From positions 1-57,174 of the IMG/VR virus record IMGVR_UViG_3300049995_000009: DNA of 57,174 nucleotides, one strand, 5' to 3'. How positions within the stretch are numbered: position 1 is the stretch's first letter; every line of letters begins with the position of its first letter. Under the pieces are notes generated by a model. It saw only the letters and a list, made by a program, of their open reading frames with translations, did not search any database and had not been told where the DNA came from. Of this stretch, positions 1 through 6,979 are shown piece by piece. The DNA is from a virus. Made by a program: the position numbers and the translations under genes.

Positions 1-1
1 A

Positions 2-448
2 TATCGAGATGATAAAAACGACAGGGATATAACGCTAACGCCAGATGATGACGCAACACTCAAAGACCAAACCAGTATAGACGATAATGGCCGACGTGAT
101 TATCCTTTAGATGCTGGAAGTGCAACGACAACCACGGCAAAGAATATTGCCAAAAGATTTCTGGCGCAGCATAAGGACATGCATTATTACGTCAGCGGGC
201 CGATCAATAAAAGGGGTTCTATTCGAGGAAAGTCAGGACAGCCTATACCTGTTTCACAGATTCGGGCCGGAAAGCGTGTCAAGGTTGAGAATTTTCTACA
301 GGACCTGTCAGGCACCGGATTAACGTTCTTGATCTCTCAGACATCCTACTCCGACGCTGATGAAGCATGTTCAATCAGTTGCGGCCTGCCTGGCGACAAT
401 GCGGCGGTCACTTTGGCACAGTTAGAACTCAAGGCGATGCGGAAATAA
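2..448 (+). CDS. C-terminal part of a phage structural (probably tail) protein, 5' end outside window
   Basis: The reading frame is open from base 2 to a stop at 446-448, giving at least 148 residues with no convincing internal start, so the gene begins before the window. I do not recognise the family. The end is polar, with a short Cys pair near the C-terminus (EACSISC). It is followed by a perfect hairpin and then by a convergent gene, as expected for the last gene of a late tail operon. The far end of the window also stops inside tail genes, so this may be the end of the same tail module. Assignment as structural rests on that context alone. Confidence 0.55.
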   Translation, partial: YRDDKNDRDITLTPDDDATLKDQTSIDDNGRRDYPLDAGSATTTTAKNIAKRFLAQHKDMHYYVSGPINKRGSIRGKSGQPIPVSQIRAGKRVKVENFLQDLSGTGLTFLISQTSYSDADEACSISCGLPGDNAAVTLAQLELKAMRK

Positions 449-453
449 TTTGT

Positions 454-483
454 ATTCCCCCACCGTATACGCGATGGGGGAAT
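454..483. terminator. Bidirectional terminator hairpin between convergent genes
   Basis: A perfect 9-bp stem (ATTCCCCCA at 454-462 with TGGGGGAAT at 475-483) encloses a 12-base loop. It sits in the 39 bases between the plus-strand stop at 448 and the minus-strand stop at 488. It lacks a long T-run on either side, so its role as terminator comes mainly from position and stem strength. Confidence 0.6.
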
Positions 484-487
484 CAGG

Positions 488-967
488 TCATTGATTAATT
501 CTCATATTCATGCACTGGAAACCCTTACACCAGTATCGCTCTCCGCCTGGGCAACTAAATACATGCCCTCCCTGATAAGGATATGAGTAGAATGTGCATG
601 TGAAGAACAAGGGCGTTATCATCCATACGCCGCCCGATGTACCGCCAGTCCCCGGCGCTCCTCCCTTTATCTCTTTGAGGACCGTCCGCAGAGAATATAG
701 TATTCTTGATACTCGTGTCACCGCAGAACTTGTACTGACTCCGCGCAGGGTATATTCCAGCATGGATTCCACGCTGATTAGCAGTACCCTGAAAAGCTCG
801 CGGGTACTTCCATCCATCGGGGTTTTGGCTATTTCTATCTTGATTTGTTCTATCTGAGCATAAAGTTCATTGAACGCAGGCGGTTCAGGCGGCCCAGCGA
901 GCGCCGTTGATACATTGGCTAGTAGCATAGCCAACACGACAGCAATTGCAACCAATCTTGTTTTCAC
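488..967 (-). CDS. Small secreted protein with signal peptide
   Basis: A 159-residue protein with a clear N-terminal signal peptide (positive start, hydrophobic residues about 5-20, then Ala-Leu-Ala-Gly). It is exported if the host has the Sec system. The middle is helical and leucine-rich, followed by a Gly/Thr linker and a short C-terminal domain with four Cys that could form disulfides. It starts at GTG with an AAAGGAAA ribosome binding site 6-9 bases upstream. A TATAAT box on the minus strand (1018-1023) may be its promoter. I do not recognise a family. An accessory (moron) or envelope-acting gene is possible, because it sits alone between hairpins at the edge of the early region. Confidence 0.7.
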   Translation of the reverse strand: MKTRLVAIAVVLAMLLANVSTALAGPPEPPAFNELYAQIEQIKIEIAKTPMDGSTRELFRVLLISVESMLEYTLRGVSTSSAVTRVSRILYSLRTVLKEIKGGAPGTGGTSGGVWMITPLFFTCTFYSYPYQGGHVFSCPGGERYWCKGFQCMNMRINQ

Positions 968-1082
968 GTCAATTTCCTTTCATTTTTGATTTTGGCGGCC
1001 ACACAGTCGCCCCGGATATTATACACTTTCACATAACTACTTTGCTTTGTTTGCTTTGCCAGAGTAACAAGCCCTAATCAAG

Positions 1083-1112
1083 CCCCCTGCCCCGAAGTAG
1101 AAGGGCAGGGGG
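1083..1112 (-). terminator. Strong stem-loop after the membrane-protein gene
   Basis: A perfect 10-bp GC-rich stem (CCCCCTGCCC at 1083-1092, GGGCAGGGGG at 1103-1112) with a 10-base loop lies two bases beyond the stop codon of the minus-strand gene 1114-1896. There is no T-run on the minus strand, so it may act as an mRNA end-protector rather than a strict intrinsic terminator. Confidence 0.5.
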
Positions 1113-1113
1113 G

Positions 1114-1896
1114 TCAGTTTCCTTTGAACACGCGCTGCATTAATTCATCATGCTCGACCAGCAGGTGAGCATCCTCGCCCTGTTCTTTCGGCTCAGCCAA
1201 TTGCAACTTGACAAGGTACGTGATGACCGGCTCCCACTGCTTGCGCGTCAATCCAGCTTGCCGCGCAGCGTCCAGGGTAAGTCCGTCTTCATCGGCATAG
1301 TCAAGAAATACGTGAAGTGCCTCATAGGGAATATCGCCAAAATTAGGGATGCGATATTTTCTAGTCTCTGGCTGAGTGTGGATTATCATCGGCTCGGTTA
1401 CGCGTTCCGTGATAGGCGGCGCGCCAATTGCCCCATCCTGGTTGATGTCTATTCGCGTTATTTCTTCGATCACCTGGACGAATGTAGTCGCATCACTGTG
1501 GCGACGCATCAAGTTGAGATAGATCGCCGCGAGTGACAAAGCACTCACCACGCCCGCAATTGTTAGCGCCTCCTGGCGCAAGTCGCCAAACCATGTCACA
1601 TTGGCTAAAACCACAATCGCGGCGATGAAAATAACCACGGCGGCAAACACGCTTTGTAGAACAGGCACAAGAACATCGCTTGCTGGATTGGCGCTGCGCG
1701 GCGGTACATATCGTGTCGCAGTCATGCCGGGGGCAAGCGCAATTGATTCTTGTTGCTTTGGTGCCGCCTCTTGTGCGGATTCAAGGACACGATAATAACG
1801 CGAATCGCGCCCCTCGATCATTGCATTCAATTCGTCAATCTCCCATGCCAAATCCGGGCGCTGTGCCCGCATTCCCTGAAACAATGGCTCCCCCAC
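1114..1896 (-). CDS. Membrane protein with two central transmembrane helices and a C-terminal winged-helix-like domain
   Basis: A 260-residue protein. Residues about 76-98 and 105-127 are hydrophobic and form a hairpin of two membrane helices. The N-terminal 70 residues are polar. The soluble C-terminal part (about 175-260) contains a segment that reads like a winged helix (TLDAARQAGLTRKQWEPVITYLVKL). A GTG start at 1894-1896 is used; an ATG nine codons in is an alternative, and the ribosome binding site is weak. The gene stands between two strong hairpins, so it is probably its own transcript. A cytoplasmic winged helix tethered to a membrane hairpin would suit a sensor or exclusion protein, but that is inference. 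Confidence 0.6.
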   Translation of the reverse strand: MGEPLFQGMRAQRPDLAWEIDELNAMIEGRDSRYYRVLESAQEAAPKQQESIALAPGMTATRYVPPRSANPASDVLVPVLQSVFAAVVIFIAAIVVLANVTWFGDLRQEALTIAGVVSALSLAAIYLNLMRRHSDATTFVQVIEEITRIDINQDGAIGAPPITERVTEPMIIHTQPETRKYRIPNFGDIPYEALHVFLDYADEDGLTLDAARQAGLTRKQWEPVITYLVKLQLAEPKEQGEDAHLLVEHDELMQRVFKGN

Positions 1897-1912
1897 CTCG
1901 CACGCCCTTTCC

Positions 1913-1944
1913 GCGCGCCAGGTGTATAATGTACCTGGACGCGC
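1913..1944. promoter_or_regulatory. Imperfect palindrome with TATAAT in the loop
   Basis: GCGCG-CCAGGT and ACCTGG-A-CGCGC form an 11-bp stem with one bulged base. The loop holds TATAAT (1925-1930). It lies just upstream of the minus-strand membrane-protein gene. It could be a protein-binding palindrome or a second terminator. No good -35 box is found at the right distance on the plus strand. Confidence 0.3.
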
Positions 1945-1965
1945 CGCCTCATTCGGCGTCGCCCA

Positions 1966-1996
1966 TCCCTGCCGATGTCGTAATCATCGGCAGGGA
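1966..1996 (-). terminator. 12-bp perfect hairpin ending the leftward early operon
   Basis: TCCCTGCCGATG (1966-1977) pairs perfectly with CATCGGCAGGGA (1985-1996) across a 7-base loop. It starts eight bases past the stop of the last small gene (2004-2174) of the long minus-strand operon, so it probably ends that transcript. Confidence 0.55.
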
Positions 1997-2003
1997 AACT
2001 TTG

Positions 2004-2174
2004 TCAAAGTACCAATGTCGCACCCTTGCGAATTTTGCTCCAATGCCAAACACATCGAATGGCAGGAAGCAATCCGCGAACTTTGAGTGTCACAAGCGAG
2101 AGATAACATTCCTCGCCAGTCAGCTTGTGTTTTCTCATCATGCGCCATAGTAACTCTCGTTGTTTTTTGTCCAT
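2004..2174 (-). CDS. Small basic hypothetical protein, last gene of early operon
   Basis: A 56-residue protein beginning MDKKQRELLWRMM. An ATG six codons upstream exists, but the inner ATG has a proper GGAG site eight bases ahead and is preferred. It is rich in Lys and Arg and probably largely helical. The family is not recognised. It lies between another small gene and the 12-bp terminator hairpin. Confidence 0.5.
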   Translation of the reverse strand: MDKKQRELLWRMMRKHKLTGEECYLSLVTLKVRGLLPAIRCVWHWSKIRKGATLVL

Positions 2175-2225
2175 ATTAATCTCCGTTTCCAATCATCGTC
2201 ATCGCCGTCCCGTTGGCGGCGAAAC

Positions 2226-2405
2226 TCATCTCACTCGTCTCAGTCCTATCGAAACTACGCGCCGCTGTGTTTCATCGTATACCCACCACTCGACAAACGC
2301 CCTGCCAAAGTCTAGAACGTGCAACAGAAACATGCCCACGCGAGCGACGTAATGCCGTGCGCCGTCGGCCTCATCAAATCCCTGCCAGATCGGGCGGTTT
2401 GTCAT
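2226..2405 (-). CDS. Small hypothetical protein (59 aa)
   Basis: The reading frame starts at ATG 2403-2405, directly after the TAG of the upstream gene (2407-2409), and is preceded by a GGCGGTG site. It encodes 59 residues, MTNRPIWQGFDEAD... with a hydrophobic aromatic middle and an Arg-rich end (VVSIGLRRVR). Spacing and strand match the surrounding operon and codon use is protein-like, so I take it as real. No family is recognised. Confidence 0.55.
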   Translation of the reverse strand: MTNRPIWQGFDEADGARHYVARVGMFLLHVLDFGRAFVEWWVYDETQRRVVSIGLRRVR

Positions 2406-2406
2406 G

Positions 2407-2685
2407 CTACACCGCCAACTTCATTACGAATTCAAAGTTTCCACTCAGCCTACTTCGCTTGAATGATTCACGTTCTACACCATAGCCAGCATGTTGGTAA
2501 CGCTTTATAATTACTCCCGCGTCTTTATCCTCTATGTTGTGAAATGTAGCTATGTGCTGCGGGATGCACGCAAGGGCCAGGATTTTCTGTTGTGTCATCA
2601 CTAGATAAACCGCAACACTGCCGACAACTAATCCCAGCAGGAGTCCAGTCGGCAAAAAGGCCGCAAAAATCAATGTCGCCTCCAT
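2407..2685 (-). CDS. Small membrane-anchored protein (92 aa)
   Basis: One N-terminal membrane helix (residues about 3-30, rich in Leu, Val, Gly) is followed by a 60-residue soluble tail containing an HNIEDKDAG stretch and a basic end. The start is supported by AAGGAAC 11 bases upstream. Its first 16 bases overlap the end of a 32-residue membrane peptide gene. The tail would face the cytoplasm or periplasm depending on topology. No family is recognised. Confidence 0.6.
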   Translation of the reverse strand: MEATLIFAAFLPTGLLLGLVVGSVAVYLVMTQQKILALACIPQHIATFHNIEDKDAGVIIKRYQHAGYGVERESFKRSRLSGNFEFVMKLAV

Positions 2686-2768
2686 GCGTCAAGTTCCTTT
2701 CCGATTGCATCTGCAATCCAAACGAGCAACACGATAAATGCCACCACGAGAATTGCGAAGGCTTTCAT
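2670..2768 (-). CDS. 32-residue single-span membrane peptide
   Basis: ATG at 2766-2768 overlaps the TGA of the upstream coiled-coil gene (ATGA), and the stop lies 16 bases inside the next gene. The peptide begins MKAFAILVVAFIVLLVWIAD, which is a clean membrane helix, and ends with a charged amphipathic tail. Overlap at both ends suggests translational coupling. Holin-like or regulatory peptides of this size are common in phages, but its role is unknown. Confidence 0.5.
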   Translation of the reverse strand: MKAFAILVVAFIVLLVWIADAIGKELDAWRRH

Positions 2769-3406
2769 GTCGCCGCCTTTTCGGGCAATGGAGACAGAGC
2801 GGCGAACATTGTGCGCGCCACTTCATCCGCTTGATAGAATGATGAAGCCGCAACCAGGGGCAATGCCTGATTCAGCGCCGCGTCCTTGCGCTCAATCTCG
2901 GCGCAATGTTTCGCGTTATCTCTGGCGAGACTCGTGGCAATCTCACGCGCCTGGGCAAGTTCAGCTTGCCACTTGGATAACATTAGACTTTCCACTTCTT
3001 TATGTGTCTCTGCTGTTTTTGTCAAAGTGGCAATCTCTTTATGCGCCTGGGCGAGTTCGGCACGCAGGCGCAGACAATCAATTTCTCTATCAAGTTCATT
3101 TACATCGCCGCTTTCATCTTCACACGCCTGGCAATATCCCGTGCCTCCATCGCTCGACTGGATGAACCGAAACGCATGGCCGCACACCTGCCCCGTGATA
3201 GCGCTGGCAAGTTCGGTGCGCAATTGAGATGTTATAGCCTTTTCAGTTGCCATATCACCAAGTGCCTGGGCGAGTTCGGCGCGCAGGCGCGCAATCTCTG
3301 CGTGTGCATCGCCGCATAGCCGACGTGCATAGTCTTTTTTCAAGAACAATATATTCAGCAGATCATCAAAATCAATATCAGGTGATTCGTTGCAACAGTC
3401 ACACAT
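2765..3406 (-). CDS. Coiled-coil protein with a central zinc-finger-like insert
   Basis: A 213-residue protein with heptad-rich helical stretches at about 35-70 and 105-180, built from repeated RAELAQA-type units. The underlying DNA repeats are visible near 2949, 3041 and 3264. Between the coils is a Cys/His cluster (CGHAF...GYCQAC, residues about 74-95) that could bind zinc. Two more Cys pairs lie at the N-terminus (CDCC). AAGGAATAG upstream supports the ATG at 3404-3406. It shares its stop with the start of the next gene. It may be a scaffold or DNA-associated early protein, but no family is recognised. Confidence 0.6.
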   Translation of the reverse strand: MCDCCNESPDIDFDDLLNILFLKKDYARRLCGDAHAEIARLRAELAQALGDMATEKAITSQLRTELASAITGQVCGHAFRFIQSSDGGTGYCQACEDESGDVNELDREIDCLRLRAELAQAHKEIATLTKTAETHKEVESLMLSKWQAELAQAREIATSLARDNAKHCAEIERKDAALNQALPLVAASSFYQADEVARTMFAALSPLPEKAAT

Positions 3407-3409
3407 TAT

Positions 3410-3760
3410 CTATTCCTTTCTGCAATCCTGGCATAACCGCTCATTCGCCCGCCGCAGCGCAAACCACCTGCGGCAACGCCGGCATTGCGCGCCCGCCGTG
3501 ATCTGCCACGGCGAATGCACTGTAATCCACACGCCGATTGTTCGATCTGTATCATCGGCAATTTTCTGCGCAATCAATCGGCCAAGTTTGATAACTGCCT
3601 CGCGCGGCATGAAGCGCGTGCTATTCTGCCAGGCGCACACCTCGGCAGGACTAACGCCGCACAAGTTGCCGACTTGCGACAGCGACAAACCCAACCAGGA
3701 ACGTACGGTTTTGACGCCTTTAAGGTGTCGTAGGTAGGATAGCCCCTCGTGACGGGGCAT
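3410..3760 (-). CDS. Small helix-turn-helix protein with C-terminal zinc ribbon
   Basis: A 116-residue protein read from ATG 3758-3760. Upstream in-frame ATGs would run deep into the previous gene. Residues about 20-60 form a Xre-like helix-turn-helix (LSLSQVGNLCGVSPAEVCAW). The C-terminus holds a CxxC...CxxC pair (CRRC...CQDC) typical of a zinc ribbon. It probably binds DNA. The start codon lies beside a GCCCC/GGGGC hairpin, which may modulate its translation. It sits mid-operon, three bases upstream of the coiled-coil gene on the plus-strand map. Confidence 0.6.
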   Translation of the reverse strand: MPRHEGLSYLRHLKGVKTVRSWLGLSLSQVGNLCGVSPAEVCAWQNSTRFMPREAVIKLGRLIAQKIADDTDRTIGVWITVHSPWQITAGAQCRRCRRWFALRRANERLCQDCRKE

Positions 3761-3795
3761 GGTTGGCTTGTGGCAGTTAGGTGATAGGCGATTTG

Positions 3796-4041
3796 TCACT
3801 TCTCGCTGGCGTCCTTTCCGGCGGCGACAGTGGCGACAGGAACGTTGTACCATGCGACGGGCTTGCCGCTTCTCAAATCATATATGTCGCCGCGAAAATC
3901 CAACCACTTCTTGCCTTTTGCAATTGCCCGCCCTGCGGCCCGCTCAACAAGTTCGGCCATTGTGTAATGGCCCTTCGACGTGTTGTGAACATAGCCGACC
4001 TTGCCGGATTGTTCTGCGATTCGGATGCTGCGGATGCTCAT
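3796..4041 (-). CDS. Small hypothetical protein (81 aa)
   Basis: An 81-residue basic protein, MSIRSIRIAEQSGKVGY..., with a helical centre (YTMAELVERAAGRAIAKGK) and a C-terminal segment (FRGDIYDLRSGKPVAWYNVP) that looks like a small beta domain. Its ribosome binding site is AGGG about nine bases ahead. It is flanked by small genes on the same strand. No family recognised. Confidence 0.55.
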   Translation of the reverse strand: MSIRSIRIAEQSGKVGYVHNTSKGHYTMAELVERAAGRAIAKGKKWLDFRGDIYDLRSGKPVAWYNVPVATVAAGKDASEK

Positions 4042-4103
4042 TGCTTGTCCCTGATTCCTTGTGCGATTGTAAGCGCCTTGCCTAATCCGGCGACATATTC
4101 ATT

Positions 4104-4223
4104 TTATGTACTGACCAGAGACCAATCCGGCGCTCCGCCTGCGCTCCCGAAAATGTAGGATTGCAATAGCTTGCGCTGAATTGCGATTTCGCGTTCGAGT
4201 TGTGCTATGAGTTCGTCTAGCAT
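4104..4223 (-). CDS. 39-residue helical protein coupled to the upstream gene
   Basis: The ATG at 4221-4223 overlaps the stop of the upstream gene by seven bases (ATGCTAG). The product begins MLDELIAQLEREIAIQRKLL, an obvious amphipathic helix or coiled coil, followed by a Gly-rich tail. The overlap and helix pattern support a real, translationally coupled gene. Function unknown. Confidence 0.5.
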   Translation of the reverse strand: MLDELIAQLEREIAIQRKLLQSYIFGSAGGAPDWSLVST

Positions 4224-4474
4224 TTCGTCTTCTTTCTCGGCTCGGCGGTCATGCCAAGCCAAAAGTTGTTAGGGTGAACAAGGCGCGACGGCTCGATTTT
4301 GACAGGGCCAATTCGCAACTCGCTTTTCGGCATTTGCCCCGGATTGAGATAGCATACATCGGGGACTTGTGCGAATTTCTGGCGATACCGCTCGATTGCG
4401 CCGACTATTTTATCAGTAACGGGTTTATTAGAATCGTCAAACCATTTCCAGCCAAGCCAGTTGGGTTGCATCAT
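4217..4474 (-). CDS. Small hypothetical protein (85 aa)
   Basis: An 85-residue protein starting MMQPNWLGWKWFDDSNKPV, with a conserved-looking centre (CYLNPGQMPKSELRIGPVKI) and a basic tail. A GAGG site eight bases upstream fits the double ATG at 4469-4474. It lies seven bases after the stop of the acidic Cys-rich gene. I have no family for it. Confidence 0.55.
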   Translation of the reverse strand: MMQPNWLGWKWFDDSNKPVTDKIVGAIERYRQKFAQVPDVCYLNPGQMPKSELRIGPVKIEPSRLVHPNNFWLGMTAEPRKKTKC

Positions 4475-4481
4475 TGTCGCC

Positions 4482-4670
4482 TCACCCCGCTAATTCTGAC
4501 TCTGGGTCAAGGTCTTCGTCGTCTTCGTGCATATCCTCGTCAAAATCACCAGCAACGCAGTCGCCGAGACATTCTACACATGCACAAGATTCAGGGGCAC
4601 ATTCACACTCGCACCATACCGCGAGATTGCAGTCGTGATGACGGCCTTCTTCACATGCAATGCACATCAT
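4482..4670 (-). CDS. Cysteine-rich, acidic-tailed small protein
   Basis: A 62-residue protein from ATG 4668-4670, chosen because AAGGA lies about nine bases ahead; longer in-frame starts run into a basic, unlikely sequence. The first 45 residues hold ten Cys plus two His (CIACEEG, CECEC, CACVEC), which suggests one or two zinc sites. The last 20 residues are almost all Asp and Glu. Such acidic tails occur in DNA mimics and in partners of basic proteins. The role is unknown. Confidence 0.55.
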   Translation of the reverse strand: MMCIACEEGRHHDCNLAVWCECECAPESCACVECLGDCVAGDFDEDMHEDDEDLDPESELAG

Positions 4671-4684
4671 TTTGATTTTCCTTT

Positions 4685-4882
4685 CTATAGTTTCACCGTC
4701 GGGCTGACGTGGTACACGACGCCGCGCCCCACTTGTCTCTTGACTAGCACGCCTTGTGCCCTTGCGCCGCGCGCCCAATCGAGCGCGGAATTGACGCTGA
4801 TCTCGAATTTGCGCGCCATGTCTGCGGAACTGGCGGGACCGTGATCGTCAATCCATTGCAGGCAGTCAAGTGTTTTGCTCAT
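4685..4882 (-). CDS. Small winged-helix DNA-binding protein
   Basis: A 65-residue protein from ATG 4880-4882, supported by GAGGAAGG just upstream; the longer in-frame start lies inside the preceding gene. The pattern TLDCLQWIDDHGPASSADMA / FEISVNSALDWARGARAQG / VVYHVSP matches a compact winged helix with an ArsR/MarR-like recognition helix and a beta wing. It probably acts as an early transcription regulator. Its start overlaps the end of the zinc-ribbon gene by 17 bases. Confidence 0.6.
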   Translation of the reverse strand: MSKTLDCLQWIDDHGPASSADMARKFEISVNSALDWARGARAQGVLVKRQVGRGVVYHVSPTVKL

Positions 4883-5216
4883 TGCCTTCCTCAGTATGCA
4901 CTGTGATAAGCCACGTCCAGATTTGCTCATCCGGGACAGTTGCAAGGCAGGTCGTGTCGCCGCATTGCGGGCGGTGCTTGCCATCGCTGTAGGTCATGCC
5001 GCCGCAATCTGGACACGGTATACCCGTTTCACACCATGCACTTGCAATTTCTGCAATCATCGCATTTTGCGTTGCATCTACTATGTCCGCGCCATGTACC
5101 CGAACACATGGGTCACATACACCATTGACAATGGTAGGTTCGCACCACTCGCCGCAGATGCAGCACCTTACCTGTGCCAGAACATTTCCAATTAGTTCCC
5201 AAGCTGTAATCATCAT
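4866..5216 (-). CDS. Protein with two zinc-ribbon motifs
   Basis: A 116-residue protein. Two four-Cys clusters are visible: CCICGEWC...CDPC (about 18-37) and CPDCGG...CGDTTC (about 68-90). Both look like rubredoxin-type zinc knuckles. The start overlaps the upstream stop in an ATGATGA arrangement, which indicates coupling. Zinc ribbons of this kind are common in phage early operons, where they bind nucleic acid or replication proteins. No specific family recognised. Confidence 0.6.
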   Translation of the reverse strand: MMITAWELIGNVLAQVRCCICGEWCEPTIVNGVCDPCVRVHGADIVDATQNAMIAEIASAWCETGIPCPDCGGMTYSDGKHRPQCGDTTCLATVPDEQIWTWLITVHTEEGNEQNT

Positions 5217-5419
5217 CGCGTTTCGCCCTTTTCTATCTCATCAGATGGCAATACCCTCTCGCAAACCTTCCATACCAAGCCGCCGACATGCGCTGTAGCA
5301 TCCGCTGGAGATAAGTTATTCTCATCAGCCTCATAATCAATTCCAGACGGCAACTGGTTTATGAGTTCGCGGATTTCGTTTATGGCGATTTCAAATTGTG
5401 CAATTTTGTCGCGCTTCAT
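5213..5419 (-). CDS. Small hypothetical protein (68 aa)
   Basis: A 68-residue, mostly helical, acidic protein, MKRDKIAQFEIAINEIRELI..., with a possible short coiled coil at the N-terminus. Its start overlaps the previous stop and its stop overlaps the next start (ATGA at both ends), so it is a coupled member of the operon. Function unknown. Confidence 0.55.
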   Translation of the reverse strand: MKRDKIAQFEIAINEIRELINQLPSGIDYEADENNLSPADATAHVGGLVWKVCERVLPSDEIEKGETR

Positions 5420-5682
5420 TGCGTTTCGCCTTTCCGTTGAAGCAGTGCCACGTCAAGTGTATATTTCAGGAGAGATAATTGATCGGGATAAAAGTAGATG
5501 AAACTTTCTCCATCGTCCGCGCTGAAATAAATCTCCCCATCTGTCTTGACGACAATTTCAATTTGGTGATCCACGTAACTTGAAAAATTTTCACGTGTTG
5601 CCATGCGCACAGATGAGCCGTGATATACTTCGTCTTGCCTCGGCTCTTCTTGTTTCCAAACGACATTGATTTTGTCTGTCAT
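5416..5682 (-). CDS. Small hypothetical protein (88 aa)
   Basis: An 88-residue protein with alternating hydrophobic strands (QIEIVVKTDGEIYFSADDG and SFIYFYPDQLSLLKYTLDVALLQ), probably a small beta sandwich followed by a helix. It is coupled by ATGA overlaps to RusA upstream and to the next small gene downstream. It may be a RusA-associated early protein, but there is no direct evidence. Confidence 0.55.
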   Translation of the reverse strand: MTDKINVVWKQEEPRQDEVYHGSSVRMATRENFSSYVDHQIEIVVKTDGEIYFSADDGESFIYFYPDQLSLLKYTLDVALLQRKGETQ

Positions 5683-6038
5683 CGCATTTCGCCTTTCACT
5701 CTGTCAATCTCAATCTCGACTCGCGGGTTATCCTCATCGTACCCTTTGAAAATATGTGCCTCAACTATCTGCGAATCGTCACGATAGGCAACGCCGTTAA
5801 GTGCGTCAGTGGCGGCTTTTGCCAGGTTATCATAGTCGGCCCTGATTTTTGTGTCTCGATAGAATCTTAGTGTGATACACAAATCGCTTGCGAACATAAA
5901 AACGTTATTATATTTATACTGCCAGGCTTTCGATATATTTGATTCCCATTCTAGAGTTCTTTTTGGCGTATACGCATGACCGTCAACAACTCTTGGACGC
6001 GCTTTCGGGATTGGGTTGCCTGACACGACAATATTCAT
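5679..6038 (-). CDS. rusA: RusA-family Holliday junction resolvase
   Basis: A 119-residue protein, the usual size of RusA (about 120). RusA is a homodimeric, metal-dependent endonuclease that cuts Holliday junctions symmetrically and resolves recombination or replication intermediates. The family pattern is clear: an N-terminal GNPIPKARPRV substrate strand, then the acidic active site DYDNLAKAATDALNG...RDDSQI with Asp68, Asp70 and Asp87/88. A TAATG overlap joins it to the gene upstream. It belongs to the phage replication and recombination module with the DnaD-like and loader-like proteins. Confidence 0.93.
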   Translation of the reverse strand: MNIVVSGNPIPKARPRVVDGHAYTPKRTLEWESNISKAWQYKYNNVFMFASDLCITLRFYRDTKIRADYDNLAKAATDALNGVAYRDDSQIVEAHIFKGYDEDNPRVEIEIDRVKGEMR

Positions 6039-6247
6039 TATGTTTCACCTATCACTTCCGCCATCGCCCGCGCGCCGATGAGCGGATGACACACAGTGCA
6101 ATGCCAGCCCGGTGGCGATACATTGCGTTCCCAAGCCGTCGGGATGCTCGCATGGTTGGCAGAGCATGAACTAGAGTCAGTCGGCATTGGCGCATAATCT
6201 ATTGCGAGTTCTGGCAGGCGAGATAATTTAGTTGTTTTACGTTTCAT
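6038..6247 (-). CDS. Small protein with a CxxC motif (69 aa)
   Basis: Read from ATG 6245-6247, which overlaps the upstream stop (ATGA). The longer in-frame start lies in the previous gene. The product of 69 residues has a basic N-terminus (MKRKTTKLSRL) and a C-terminal segment GWHCTVCHPLIGARAMAEVI, a possible zinc-binding turn. It ends in a TAATG overlap with rusA. No family is recognised. Confidence 0.5.
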   Translation of the reverse strand: MKRKTTKLSRLPELAIDYAPMPTDSSSCSANHASIPTAWERNVSPPGWHCTVCHPLIGARAMAEVIGET

Positions 6248-6798
6248 CGCTCGCCCTCTGTCAACTGTTCCATTCGTTTTGCGCGCGCAATTTCCAGAAT
6301 CATATCGCGTACCTGCGGGAGCATGGTCGCGTCTTGTTTCTCTCGATTCGCGATCGTAGTCCAGCACTCGACAAAATTCTTGCGGTCTGCGGCCTGCATT
6401 TCCGACATGCACAGATTGCGCCAGCCCAGATGGTTGACGACGGCAGTCGTGATTGGGTCAGTGAATTCAGGCGTCGAATTGTGATAGGTACTGAATGCGC
6501 GCACCACCTCGCCCCACGCCTCAACTGCCCCTTGCCTGCGTGGACACATGATGCGCGCTGCTGCATCGCGGAAATTATGCGGCGTCGGAAAGAAATCGCT
6601 TTCGGAAATGTGTTGTAGGGACGCTGCGTGCAATACCTCAACCGGAATGTCAGCAAGCAACTGTCCCCAAATGTCCAGCAGTCTTGCCAGTCTTTCCTCG
6701 CAATCCCTGACAGATTCGCCAGCCTGGGGTTTCGTAATGTAACTATAATTGGTAGTCATTAGCCGCCAGATCGCGGTGATTTCGTCATTGCTTGCCAT
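6244..6798 (-). CDS. Replicative helicase loader/inhibitor-like protein
   Basis: A 184-residue protein read from ATG 6796-6798; the longer in-frame start overlaps the RMF-like gene and gives an unlikely N-terminus. It begins MASNDEITAIWRLMTTNYSYI and continues with a segment (LARLLDIWGQLLADIPVEVL...HFFPTPHNFRDAA-like) that resembles phage G39P-type proteins, which bind and load DnaB-type helicase at the origin. The C-terminal half carries the motif AWGEVVRAFSTYH...VNHLGWRNL, common in such proteins. It follows the DnaD-like initiator, a typical order for phage replication modules. Confidence 0.65.
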   Translation of the reverse strand: MASNDEITAIWRLMTTNYSYITKPQAGESVRDCEERLARLLDIWGQLLADIPVEVLHAASLQHISESDFFPTPHNFRDAAARIMCPRRQGAVEAWGEVVRAFSTYHNSTPEFTDPITTAVVNHLGWRNLCMSEMQAADRKNFVECWTTIANREKQDATMLPQVRDMILEIARAKRMEQLTEGER

Positions 6799-6979
6799 GT
6801 ATATGCTCTTGCTTATCTTCTGATAGGTCAGCATCCATCCAACCCATGCGCCAGTCGGAAATTGTCTCTGGTTTTCTGCATTTGCAGGACGTGATTGGCT
6901 TGCCAGATTTCCGCGCCTTAATTCCGCTTCGATATGCGGGTGAGTCCGTATAGGTAGGAAATTGGTCGGGGTCAATCAT
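6785..6979 (-). CDS. Ribosome modulation factor-like (Rmf/CrpP) small protein
   Basis: A 64-residue protein with the spacing typical of the RMF fold: AYRSGIKARKSGKP followed by a Cys pair and SDWRMGWMDAD. Bacterial RMF binds ribosomes and makes inactive dimers in stationary phase; phage and plasmid relatives are of uncertain function. It overlaps the initiator gene by ATGA and the loader gene by 14 bases. It might dampen host translation or simply bind nucleic acid; the sequence cannot decide. Confidence 0.6.
   Translation of the reverse strand: MIDPDQFPTYTDSPAYRSGIKARKSGKPITSCKCRKPETISDWRMGWMDADLSEDKQEHIHGKQ

Noticed and set aside
2949-3300. Direct repeats as a minisatellite or iteron origin
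   Set aside because: The three GCGCCTGGGCGAGTTCGGC-like copies are explained by the repeated Ala-Glu-Leu-Ala-Gln-Ala units of the coiled-coil protein and are irregularly spaced.
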